This document shows, one piece after another, positions 8,502 to 17,712 of a DNA stretch of 64,000 bases. Below the pieces are notes generated by a model. It was not told the DNA's origin, searched no databases, and saw nothing but the letters and a program-made list of their open reading frames with translations. Position 1 is the stretch's first letter. Every line of letters starts with the position of its first letter. The translations under genes were made by a program, and so were the position numbers. The stretch is taken from contig MEOL01000033.1 of NCBI GenBank assembly GCA_001769215.1, positions 1-64,000 of the forward strand. Reading direction: 5' to 3'. This DNA is from Bacteroidetes bacterium GWF2_41_31. GTDB lineage: Bacteria > Bacteroidota > Bacteroidia > Bacteroidales > F082.

Positions 8502-10043
8502 TTATTCTTCGCTGTGATCCAATTCTGATTCTTCAGAATCATCATTACTATACTCAATTGGCACCTCCTTCTTCTCGGCTTTGTTTATTAATCGAGAAAA
8601 AGCAATGAGCAGATTCTTTGCATTTTCAATAGGCAACTCACCGCTCGCTGTTTTCTCCATGAATAATGCAGCAGCTTCGGGAGCATCAAGACCCGATAAT
8701 CGGCCTGCCCGGGTTACTGCTTGTGCAATTAAAGCATCGCCTGATTTGGCTGAGAAAGTTGAGCTTTCCAACTCTATCAAGGCTTTTGATTTCACTCTAC
8801 GCAGCTCCTCCCAATAGTTGGTGGTGCCAGCTTTTACCTCAGCTTTGGCAGTGAAATAGGCAACCTTATTAAGCCATTTTCCTAATTCACGTGCTGAGGA
8901 TACAATTGTTGGATCTATTTTTTCCATTTTTATAAAGTATGTGTTAAACAATATTGTTACTGGGTTTGGATATTCTGCCCGAAAAGCCAGAAAATCTTTA
9001 AATGCTGCATGGTTAAATAATTGGAGGAAGCGGCTTATGAATAGATCAAATTTTTGGTATTCACTATTTGAACTTGATCTTCGATCTTGGTTAAAGAGTT
9101 TGGAATAATAAAGGCTATCTATGATATTCTTTAGTTTTCCCTCTTTTGCTAAATCTATTACATGATGATTATATGTAAAAGTCGATGCACCTCCATATTT
9201 GACAAGATACATAGTAGTTTCTTTCAAACTTTCAAGAACATATTTAGCCTGTTCTGAGAATTCAGACTCTTTTACAAATTCGCCAATAGTACCGAGTAAT
9301 GCAACACTTCCCAATGCACTACTTCGTGGTGGGTTGGGGAAGTTTCCTCTATATATCAAAGGTCTTTTAGCTTCATAAGTGATTTTTTCCGCATTACCCT
9401 TCCCTAATTTTGTCGAAACAACATTCCCGTACATCAAATCATTTGCAGTTTCTGTTTTTAGCATCCATTTGAAGAATTGGATAAAACTTTTTAATTCTTC
9501 GATAGGTAAATCAGGTATAAAGCAAACGTTGAACATTTCGGGCATCCCCCTTTTATCAATTCTATATTGAAGACAAGGTTTGTTGGGTGTTAACGTTGTT
9601 ACTGCACTTAACCCATGTTCAAATGTTGACAACTTGGGATTCCCTCTTCCAATATTTCCTTGAAGTGAGAAACTAAGATATTCTCCAGCAACTGGGGCAA
9701 CAGACATTGAAATATCATCCAATTTATTTATTGAGTCTTTTTTTAATGATGTTAATAACGTATTGCCTTCTTTCCAGATGAATCTTGAGAATTTATCTTT
9801 CGACATTACATTTGGTGCTAGGAATAACCCTTGTTTTGGATCCCCTTTTTCAATCCTTGCGTAACCAAATTTCACCTTGTCCTTCCCGTCAATCATTTGA
9901 ACTGGTTGAAGTCTAAAAGAATTAAGCCCATTTTCTATCTCAGTAATTATTTGCTCTGAGGTAATTTCTTCGCAACTCTTTAGATCATTTTCATTCATGA
10001 TCAATGCTTGCGCGTATCTTATATAAGGATGAATTGCAATCAT
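8502..10043 (-). CDS. cas8: Type I-B-like Cas8 large subunit
   Basis: 513 aa ORF at the Cas8 position, overlapping cas5 by 4 bp; assignment largely by synteny and size. Confidence 0.8.
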   Translation of the reverse strand: MIAIHPYIRYAQALIMNENDLKSCEEITSEQIITEIENGLNSFRLQPVQMIDGKDKVKFGYARIEKGDPKQGLFLAPNVMSKDKFSRFIWKEGNTLLTSLKKDSINKLDDISMSVAPVAGEYLSFSLQGNIGRGNPKLSTFEHGLSAVTTLTPNKPCLQYRIDKRGMPEMFNVCFIPDLPIEELKSFIQFFKWMLKTETANDLMYGNVVSTKLGKGNAEKITYEAKRPLIYRGNFPNPPRSSALGSVALLGTIGEFVKESEFSEQAKYVLESLKETTMYLVKYGGASTFTYNHHVIDLAKEGKLKNIIDSLYYSKLFNQDRRSSSNSEYQKFDLFISRFLQLFNHAAFKDFLAFRAEYPNPVTILFNTYFIKMEKIDPTIVSSARELGKWLNKVAYFTAKAEVKAGTTNYWEELRRVKSKALIELESSTFSAKSGDALIAQAVTRAGRLSGLDAPEAAALFMEKTASGELPIENAKNLLIAFSRLINKAEKKEVPIEYSNDDSEESELDHSEE

Positions 10044-10762
10044 AGTTCTCGGAATTTCAAGTCAATCCAACCTTCACTAGTCCCTAGATAACCCAAATTT
10101 TCAAAAGAAAGTTGTTCTTTCAAAAGTTTATATAGGTCATGGTCTATGATTATTTGAATCTCATAGTTACCTTTTGCAAAAACATACTCCCGCATTGTTG
10201 GGGTAGAATAGAACTGAGGAAATTGCGCTATGTTATCCTTGAAGAATTTTTCAAGCGTAGAATCATCAATCTGTTTCGGATTCTTCTCACTCCTTTTTAA
10301 TTCTCTTTTCAATGGAATCATTTCATAACTGATATTAAATGTACCCTTGGGATGAACAATTGCATCAGCTCTTCTATATGCTTTACTCCATAAATCATCA
10401 TAAAATCCAAGCGCAGGAATTACTGGTAGTGCAATATCAAAGTAATCCATCAACAACGGACTATAAGTTGACCCTTTTGTTCTATCATGGAACTCCAAAT
10501 AGGGATTCTTTTTTGATTGTTTCTTTCTTCTAAAAGTCAGCTCTTTTATTATTTCCTTCCTATGAGCTAAGCTAATATGCCAACCTAAAATATTCTCAAA
10601 AAGTCCGCAAAGCATTTTCTTATCGGGACTTTTCAGCGTTTTGTAGTAAGAACCTGGCAACTCACTCACCATCGATAGGGGAGCTAATGGCTCAATCTCC
10701 AATATCACTTCTAAATTTGGTTCTGGTATCTTAGCTAAAATTGATAAATCTAGATTTTTCAT
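10040..10762 (-). CDS. cas5: Type I-B-like Cas5
   Basis: 240 aa, EPLAPLSMVSELPGSYYKTLKSPDKKMLCGLFENILGWHI...LGYLGTSEGWIDL. Confidence 0.92.
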   Translation of the reverse strand: MKNLDLSILAKIPEPNLEVILEIEPLAPLSMVSELPGSYYKTLKSPDKKMLCGLFENILGWHISLAHRKEIIKELTFRRKKQSKKNPYLEFHDRTKGSTYSPLLMDYFDIALPVIPALGFYDDLWSKAYRRADAIVHPKGTFNISYEMIPLKRELKRSEKNPKQIDDSTLEKFFKDNIAQFPQFYSTPTMREYVFAKGNYEIQIIIDHDLYKLLKEQLSFENLGYLGTSEGWIDLKFREL

Positions 10763-10765
10763 TTT

Positions 10766-10879
<114 letters not shown>

Positions 10880-10880
10880 T

Positions 10881-10915
10881 CAATCCTGACAGGTTTTTAA
10901 AACCTGTCAGGATTG
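10881..10915. repeat. 35-bp REP-like palindrome
   Basis: CAATCCTGACAGGTTTT-T-AAAACCTGTCAGGATTG: perfect 17-bp arms, 1-nt loop; same CCTGACAGG core as in the RAYT gene. Confidence 0.95.
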
Positions 10916-10927
10916 GATCGTAAATTC

Positions 10928-11005
10928 CCCTGCGGTGAAAAAAAAATTCCCTGCGGTGAAAATTTTTTTTCCTGCCGTGAAAAATATTTTTTCACGGCAG
11001 GAAAA
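10928..11005. repeat. Cluster of CCTGC(G/C)GTGAAAA units with hairpin
   Basis: Units at 10928-10941, 10949-10962, 10971-10983 and inverted at 10989-11001; the last two form an 18-bp stem (10967-10984/10988-11005) with TAT loop. Confidence 0.9.
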
Positions 11006-11013
11006 TTGAAGCA

Positions 11014-11400
11014 TCAGCCTTCTTTAATAAAGGTGAGCGTAGTTAGCATGTCCTTGATGTCTTTACCGGGACTGAAAACTACCCTGGCTCCTTTTATTGA
11101 TGCAGCATTTACTTCGGCAGCGGTGGCCTTGCCCTCGCTGCTGATGCTCACGCGCAGGCTGCCAAGCTCACCCAGTCGTACGATTTGTCCGTCGGCCAGG
11201 GCGTCTTTCATCACATCTACCATGGCATACACCACGGCCCTGATATCGGCTCCACTTACCGTACTGATTTTTTCAATGGATTTTGTCAATCCGTTGAGTG
11301 TCATTTGCCCACTCATGGATGCAGAAGCATAAAACTTCTTTTCGCCACCACCGACTACGCCGGGTTGGCCTTTTTCGATTACTTTGTACTTGATTGCCAT
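11014..11400 (-). CDS. HU/IHF-family DNA-binding protein
   Basis: From MAIKYKVIEKGQPG…; NGLTKSIEKISTVSGADIRAVVYAMVDVMKDALADGQIVRLGELGSLRVSISSEG is HU-like; the track start at 11427 is probably too long. Confidence 0.85.
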   Translation of the reverse strand: MAIKYKVIEKGQPGVVGGGEKKFYASASMSGQMTLNGLTKSIEKISTVSGADIRAVVYAMVDVMKDALADGQIVRLGELGSLRVSISSEGKATAAEVNAASIKGARVVFSPGKDIKDMLTTLTFIKEG

Positions 11401-11453
11401 AATAATTTGTTTTATTGGGTTATACATGTGCCCCGGAGGGCGTTAATTATTCA

Positions 11454-12278
11454 TCAGGTTAAATTTGGTGTGTGCCCGCCAACCACCTCGCCACACCCGA
11501 ACCCCAGGGCGTTCATCGAGCCAAAACCACTGTTGAGTCCAGTTTGTATCAGTGCCGCAGGGGCGGTCAGGGCATATTCAAAAAGGTAACCACGCACCCT
11601 GACTTCTTCGGGGGTGTGTGCCTTGATGACCTGGAGCTTTTGACGGGGTTGCTTTGTCAGGCATTTGAATGTTAGTTTGCCTGTTTCCCAAAGTCTCTCC
11701 ATCTGGTCAGGTGTATTTGAAAAAAGACGGTGCTTGTCAAGCAGGTTTCCAAAAAACAGGCGCTCATAAGCGGGATCCAAGGGCGACAGATAGGTTTCGT
11801 GGCGGGTATCGGCTTTGTTTTCGGCCAAAACAACAGGCGAAAGGCTGCGGATGGTTACTTCCTGACCGGTAAGTTCAGGTTCAGCCAGCATTTCTACTGT
11901 TTCCACCTCCATGTTAACCATTGAAACGCGGTCGCCCAGCTCCACCTGCTGATCCCTGAAAAGTCCCAGCACAAATTTCTCTGCCGGTTTCGGAAGCTGA
12001 AAGGCAATGATTATCCATGCATTCCGCGACCACAATTCCATCCGGTCGGTACCGGGTATTATATTAAAGGTGCGGGCCGGGAAATGCAATTGCGAAAAAG
12101 TGAAGAGTTTGAATGTCTTGCCATTTTCGAGGCGGTAGCCTTCTTCGTGCAGCATCAGGGCCAGTTCGGCATCGCCACGTGCCAGCACCTTGTATATCCA
12201 CGCGCTTACCGGATATTGGTAATTCAGAGGCAATACTTGTTTTTTTCCGCTCAGGCGGAAGGTGATTTTAATTCTCAT
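11454..12278 (-). CDS. cas6: CRISPR-associated endoribonuclease Cas6
   Basis: Starts MRIKITFRLSGKKQVLPLNYQYPVSAWIYKVL; C-terminal Gly-rich GLNSGFGSMNALGFGCGEV. Confidence 0.94.
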   Translation of the reverse strand: MRIKITFRLSGKKQVLPLNYQYPVSAWIYKVLARGDAELALMLHEEGYRLENGKTFKLFTFSQLHFPARTFNIIPGTDRMELWSRNAWIIIAFQLPKPAEKFVLGLFRDQQVELGDRVSMVNMEVETVEMLAEPELTGQEVTIRSLSPVVLAENKADTRHETYLSPLDPAYERLFFGNLLDKHRLFSNTPDQMERLWETGKLTFKCLTKQPRQKLQVIKAHTPEEVRVRGYLFEYALTAPAALIQTGLNSGFGSMNALGFGCGEVVGGHTPNLT

Positions 12279-12430
12279 AGTTGGTGGGTTGGATAATTCG
12301 GTCGCGGCAAAACGGATTAGATAAAGTTTCAAAAACAGCTGTTATGTACATGGTTACGCTTTGGGTTAATTTGTAGTCCCCCAAAAGTATAAAATAAATT
12401 GGAATAATATATATCGATAAAGTTTTTTTT

Positions 12431-12445
12431 AACCCTGACAGGGTT
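12431..12445. repeat. Short palindrome AACCCTGACAGGGTT upstream of cas6
   Basis: 7-bp perfect arms, 1-nt loop. Confidence 0.7.
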
Positions 12446-12576
12446 ATCAGGAAATAGTCCATTTTGCATACCACTGTATTTATGAAAGTTACTTTTGAAT
12501 GTGGATAATAAATGGATTATTTCGAATTTTAATGGTATATTGGGCGTGTTCATTTCCAGAGATCATTTAACACGGT

Positions 12577-13749
12577 TTGAAATACATCTTACCATACCAT
12601 CGAAACATGTCAAACATGGAATTAATTACCCTGCGGCATAAGCTGCACCAACATCCGGAGCTCTCCAATCAGGAATTCAGGACTTCGGAACATATTTCTA
12701 CCTTTATGCGGCAATTGCATCCCGACGAAGTGATTTCGTTGGGTAAAACAGGAAAAGCATTCGTTTTTAACGGAAAACAACCCGGTAAAACCATTGTATT
12801 CCGAGCAGAACTGGATGCTTTGCCCATCACCGAGATTTCAGATAAACCCTATCAATCGGTGAAAGAAAAGGTAGCTCATTCCTGTGGTCACGATGGCCAT
12901 ATGACCATCGTGGCAGGACTGGCACAGAAAATAGCCGAAAACCGTCCTGTCCGGGGCAGGGTAGTGCTGCTTTATCAACCTGCCGAGGAGGTGGAGCAGG
13001 GCGCACGTGATGTGGTTGAAAATCCGGCATTTCAGAAGCTAAAACCTGATTATATCTTTGGACTACATAATGTGCCAGGTAAAGAAGTCAACAGCATACT
13101 GGTTAAATCAGGATCGTTTGCCGCCGCTTCAAAAGGTATGACCATCAAACTAACGGGAAAAACGTCCCATGCTGCCGAACCTGAAAACGGAATCAGCCCT
13201 GCCATGGCGATTTCAAGGATTATCCAGCGACTGCATCAATTGTCCGACAGTTCCACGCTTTTTAAGGACATGGTTTTGTTGACAATTGTCCATGTGATGC
13301 TGGGAGAAATTGCATTCGGCACCTCTCCGGGTTATGCCGAAATCAGGGTTACCTTGCGTGCGTTCGAAAACGAAGATATGGAACTGCTCACCTCCAACAC
13401 AGAAAAATTAGTTCGTGAAATTGCCCATGCTGAAAAACTTGCCTGCGAAATCGGTTGGTCGGAGGTTTTTCCCGCCACGGTTAACCATCCCGATTGTGTA
13501 CAAATGATAGAACAATCGGCCATCGATTTGGGATTGTCGGTCGAAAGCCTGCAAACTCCCTTTAAATGGTCGGAGGATTTTGCCTATTACACCGGGATAT
13601 ACAAGGGTGGATTTTTTGGTCTGGGAGCCGGAGTTCATCATCCTCAACTGCACAATCCCGAGTATGATTTCCCGGATGAAATCATCGATGCCGGAATAAG
13701 CATGTTTTTCAATCTGTATGAAAAGCTGTTGGTGTCGCCCCCTGAATAG
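12577..13749 (+). CDS. M20-family amidohydrolase/peptidase
   Basis: LRHKLHQHPELSNQEFRTS, SCGHDGHMTIVAGLA, YQPAEEVEQGA; start may be internal (12607). Confidence 0.93.
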   Translation: MKYILPYHRNMSNMELITLRHKLHQHPELSNQEFRTSEHISTFMRQLHPDEVISLGKTGKAFVFNGKQPGKTIVFRAELDALPITEISDKPYQSVKEKVAHSCGHDGHMTIVAGLAQKIAENRPVRGRVVLLYQPAEEVEQGARDVVENPAFQKLKPDYIFGLHNVPGKEVNSILVKSGSFAAASKGMTIKLTGKTSHAAEPENGISPAMAISRIIQRLHQLSDSSTLFKDMVLLTIVHVMLGEIAFGTSPGYAEIRVTLRAFENEDMELLTSNTEKLVREIAHAEKLACEIGWSEVFPATVNHPDCVQMIEQSAIDLGLSVESLQTPFKWSEDFAYYTGIYKGGFFGLGAGVHHPQLHNPEYDFPDEIIDAGISMFFNLYEKLLVSPPE

Positions 13750-13792
13750 ACCGGAACTAAAAAATGTAAAGTCAAAATTTGAAGAAACCACC

Positions 13793-14941
13793 ATGAATAG
13801 TAGTTCAGAGATCACACTCAAAGAAAATGCAATTATAAATAACATTCGGTTTTTAAAGAAAAAACTGGGGCCTAAAGTAAAAATTTCTACCGTCGTAAAG
13901 GCCAATGCATACGGTCATGGAATTGAACAAATTGTCCCTCTGTTCGAAAAGCACGGCATCGACCATTTTTCGGTATTCGATTACGGAGAAGCTGTCCGTG
14001 TGTATAATAGCCTGGTAAGCCCTGCCTCCATCATGATCATGGGCTGGATTTGCGATGACAATATGGAAGAGACCATTTCCAAAGGACTTGAGTTTTTTGT
14101 TTTTAATCTCGACCGTTTGAATGTGGCATTGAAAGCGTCAAAAAAGTTAAATATCAAAGCAAAAATCCATTTAGAGGCCGAAACGGGTATGAACCGCTCC
14201 GGACTGGATGTGCGCGAACTTCGCGAGGCCATTGCGCTCATTGTTGAAAATGAGGAGTTTTTCGAGATAGCCGGGTTTTGTACCCACCTGGCCGGATCTG
14301 AAAGTATCTCAAACCACTCCCGAATTCAAAAACAACTCAGTAAATATCAAAAGATGTTGGCCATTCTTACCGATAACAATATCAAACCCACATACAGGCA
14401 TGTGGCCAATTCGGCAGCAGCTTTTACCTATCCCAAATCCAGGATGGACCTGGTTCGCATCGGGATCATGCAATACGGTTTTTGGTCGAGTGCCGAAACA
14501 TTTATCAGCTACCTCAGCAACAAGAGGTCCAAAATTAATCCCCTGCAAAGAATTCTTGGATGGCAAAGCCAGATTATGGCTGTTAAGGCAGTGAAAGTAG
14601 GGGAGTTCGTCGGATACGGAAACTCCTATCTGGCGCAGACCGAGACACTCACAGCCCTGATACCCATCGGATATTCAGGTGGTTACAGCCGGTCGTTGAG
14701 TAACAAAGGCCGGGTGCTGATTGGTGGTATGAGATGCAGTGTGATTGGCGTGGTTAACATGAACATGATTATGGCCGATGTAACAAATGTTCCAAATGTT
14801 GAGGTAGGCGATGAGGTCGTCATCATCGGAAAGCAGGGTGATCTGGAAATCAAAGTCAGTGCTTTCAGCGACATCAGCGACCAGTTGAATTATGAAGTGC
14901 TCGCCCACCTCTCGGAAAGAATAAATCGCCGAATGATTTAA
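13793..14941 (+). CDS. alr: Alanine racemase
   Basis: KISTVVKANAYGHG (PLP lysine), HLEAETGMNRSGL, VRIGIMQYG; translation start set to MNSSSEITL at 13793. Confidence 0.93.
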   Translation: MNSSSEITLKENAIINNIRFLKKKLGPKVKISTVVKANAYGHGIEQIVPLFEKHGIDHFSVFDYGEAVRVYNSLVSPASIMIMGWICDDNMEETISKGLEFFVFNLDRLNVALKASKKLNIKAKIHLEAETGMNRSGLDVRELREAIALIVENEEFFEIAGFCTHLAGSESISNHSRIQKQLSKYQKMLAILTDNNIKPTYRHVANSAAAFTYPKSRMDLVRIGIMQYGFWSSAETFISYLSNKRSKINPLQRILGWQSQIMAVKAVKVGEFVGYGNSYLAQTETLTALIPIGYSGGYSRSLSNKGRVLIGGMRCSVIGVVNMNMIMADVTNVPNVEVGDEVVIIGKQGDLEIKVSAFSDISDQLNYEVLAHLSERINRRMI

Positions 14942-17298
14942 AAATGAATCTTATACATGATGTTCGGAATCATATTCAACTGTGTGTAAGTGCCAATTTC
15001 ATCTTTATTTTTGTCGTAGTATTGTTCCACAGGAGCCTGGTTATTAAACACATTGTAAATATCCAGGTAAATTTCGTGTCGCACTTTGGGTCGGTTGACA
15101 GAGTAACTTACCGTTAAATTCATCTGGTAAACTTTCCCCATCGAATTCTTGAAGGCCTCACTTGTGTTGTAAACCGTGCTTCTTTTTATGCGCGATTTTT
15201 CAAGGTCAACAGGGAGGTAACGGTTACCACCGTTGACGAAAAACTTGGTGTTGACACTGAGCTTATTGCCGTTCTCGGGTTTACCTATCTTAAATTCTTT
15301 CCCGATAAGGAAATTGGCGGCATAGCTCGTATTGTACCGTGTGTTTCGCCAAACTCCGTCCATGGCCTTGTATTTTGAATCGAACAGTGAACCACTCAGC
15401 ATCATATACCAGTTGTTGAAGAAGTAGCGTTCCAAAGTGAGTTCCAGTCCGTAATTGTAACCTTTGCCTCTGCTCACAAGCGACTTATCAATGTAACCAT
15501 GCGATTCGTTAATAAGCGAATAGTAGCTGGTGTCGATGTTTTCGATGGGCACACTGTGCAGGTTTTGGTAATACACCTCCAGGTTTAAATCCCACTTTTC
15601 GGATAATCTTTGCTCATAGCCCAGCACATAATGATCTGATTTGGTTAACCCAAGGTTGATGTTGGGCAGGGAGGGGACTCCATTTGCATCGTAAACCGTG
15701 TGATAATAAGTTACGATACTTTCCACCATGCTGTGTTGCCCGTAACCAATACTCAGTGTTTTGGATGGCGACAGTTGCCAGTTGAGTGCCAGGCGTGGCT
15801 CCAGGGCGGAAGCGTTGTTTAGCATAAACTGTGTATAATGTAGCCCGCTTACCATGGTAAGTTGCTGATTAATCCTGAATTTCCACGAAACAAATCCCTG
15901 CACCAATCCCGCGTCCTTTGTCAGTTGAATGCCATTCCTCCATTGGTTGAATTCATCATCCAGGTATTCATCTTTCATATCATAAACAAAGTGGTCGTAG
16001 TTGATGCCTGTGGAAAAAACGTGCCGGGTACTTATTTTTTGATTGTAAATTACCGATCCCCGATAGGTAGTTTTGTCCCAATGGCCATGGACTGTCGGCA
16101 CCATGTTGCCTTCCTTAAGTTCCTGGGCTTCCACTTCACTTCCATTGGTTGAAATACTGATAGATGATTTTAGCGATGCATTGGGTGAAAATGGATAGAA
16201 ATGATTGATGCCGGCCGTACCCATATGCGATTTATATTCAAATTTCTCGGTTACCACTTCACTTTTGTCGCTGAAATCATCGATCATACTGCTGATGCCA
16301 CCCAAGCCAAAGAGGGTAAAGGTTCCGGCATTGTTAGTAGGCAGATTCACTTTATAGCTTAAATCCTGGTATTTTGGGATGCCACCGAAATCGACAACCC
16401 CCAGATTATCGAGGAGGCCCAGCGATGAATACCTGTAATTGGCCAGGTACGATCCGCTGTAACCCTTTTTAAACGGGCCCTCGGCTGCCAGGTCAACACC
16501 CAGCACACCTATACCAAGAGTGTATTCTGGCTTTTCGTTGTTGCCGGTGCGCAGCATCACATCAAAGATGCCAGAAAGGGCATTTCCATATTCAGGCGCA
16601 AAGGCACCCGTGTAAAAGTCAGAGTTGGCCAGCATGTTGCTGCTCAGGGCATTGATGGGACCTCCGGTGGTGCTTTCATCACTAAAATGGTTGGGATTTG
16701 GAATGTCGACACCTTCCAGTTTCCACAAAATGCCTTTTGGCGAATTTCCACGTACCACGATGTCGTTGTTTCCAAGCGGATCGCTGGTGACGCCGGCAAA
16801 TGCCGACACCATGCGCGATGGGTCGTCCAGCGATCCGGCAAAGCGCTGGGTTTCTTCTACTGTTACCTGTCGGGCACTGATCAGTGACATTTCATTGTTT
16901 ACCTCTCCCTTTTCTGCGGCTCCTGAGATCACGATTTCGTTTAAACTGATCAGCGATTCCTGCATCTCGAAAGTTGCGAACACTTCTTTTCCGGTTCCAA
17001 CCATCAGGTTCGGAATGGTCCTGGTTTCGTAACCCATGCACGAAAGTCGCAGGGAAATCCGGCCTACCTGTACGTTTTCTATTTTAAAGTATCCGTTTTC
17101 ATCGGTGGATGCTCCCTGTGGGGGATCGGAGTCTATAATCAGGATGTTCACTCCAAAGAGCGGCATTTTGGTGTCCTGATCGATGATATAACCACGGACG
17201 GTTTGTGAGTAGTTGTTTGCAAAGAATTGCAGGCTGGATATAAAAGCCAGCATCATTATCAGGGCTAATTTTTTCATTGATTTTTTTGATTTGAGCAT
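14938..17298 (-). CDS. TonB-dependent receptor with carboxypeptidase-regulatory-like N-terminal domain
   Basis: VRGYIIDQDTKMPLFGVNILI...GTSTDENGYFKI-type domain, plug SPKGILWKLEGVDIPNPNHF, outer-membrane C-terminus. Confidence 0.92.
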   Translation of the reverse strand: MLKSKKSMKKLALIMMLAFISSLQFFANNYSQTVRGYIIDQDTKMPLFGVNILIIDSDPPQGASTDENGYFKIENVQVGRISLRLSCMGYETRTIPNLMVGTGKEVFATFEMQESLISLNEIVISGAAEKGEVNNEMSLISARQVTVEETQRFAGSLDDPSRMVSAFAGVTSDPLGNNDIVVRGNSPKGILWKLEGVDIPNPNHFSDESTTGGPINALSSNMLANSDFYTGAFAPEYGNALSGIFDVMLRTGNNEKPEYTLGIGVLGVDLAAEGPFKKGYSGSYLANYRYSSLGLLDNLGVVDFGGIPKYQDLSYKVNLPTNNAGTFTLFGLGGISSMIDDFSDKSEVVTEKFEYKSHMGTAGINHFYPFSPNASLKSSISISTNGSEVEAQELKEGNMVPTVHGHWDKTTYRGSVIYNQKISTRHVFSTGINYDHFVYDMKDEYLDDEFNQWRNGIQLTKDAGLVQGFVSWKFRINQQLTMVSGLHYTQFMLNNASALEPRLALNWQLSPSKTLSIGYGQHSMVESIVTYYHTVYDANGVPSLPNINLGLTKSDHYVLGYEQRLSEKWDLNLEVYYQNLHSVPIENIDTSYYSLINESHGYIDKSLVSRGKGYNYGLELTLERYFFNNWYMMLSGSLFDSKYKAMDGVWRNTRYNTSYAANFLIGKEFKIGKPENGNKLSVNTKFFVNGGNRYLPVDLEKSRIKRSTVYNTSEAFKNSMGKVYQMNLTVSYSVNRPKVRHEIYLDIYNVFNNQAPVEQYYDKNKDEIGTYTQLNMIPNIMYKIHF

Positions 17299-17712
17299 AG
17301 TTTACCATTAACATGAATTTCCATGCATTTTTGTTTATATTGATTAGAATTTGTGGTTTTACCGAATTGAATTGATATTTCGGTTGATTTAACATTAAAG
17401 ACATGATAAATTTGAGTGGGTTGTAATGAAGGTAAAAAAAAAACAAAAAAAATATCCCTGTCAGGTTAATAGTAAAAGATCGTCAACTTTCTTAAAATGA
17501 AGATTGTTCACTAATTAAGAAATGTGTGAATGATGTAACTTATTTATAAAGTGATGTAACACTTTTGTGGATTAAAAGAGATCAACTTTGTATGGATTAA
17601 TACAAAATGAATCTTTGAATGAATGACTTAGAAAGCCAACGATGTTAATAACGCAGGGTGCTTGATTTATACCGGTTTAGATTTGTCGATATCCAATAAA
17701 ACAATAGGTTGT

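Noticed and set aside
16625-17032. 135-aa plus-strand ORF opposite the TonB-dependent receptor
   Set aside because: Antisense to a well-supported gene; no recognisable domain.
17454-17466. Half-site CCCTGTCAGGTT resembling the REP core
   Set aside because: Only one arm is present; no palindrome, so not called as a REP copy.
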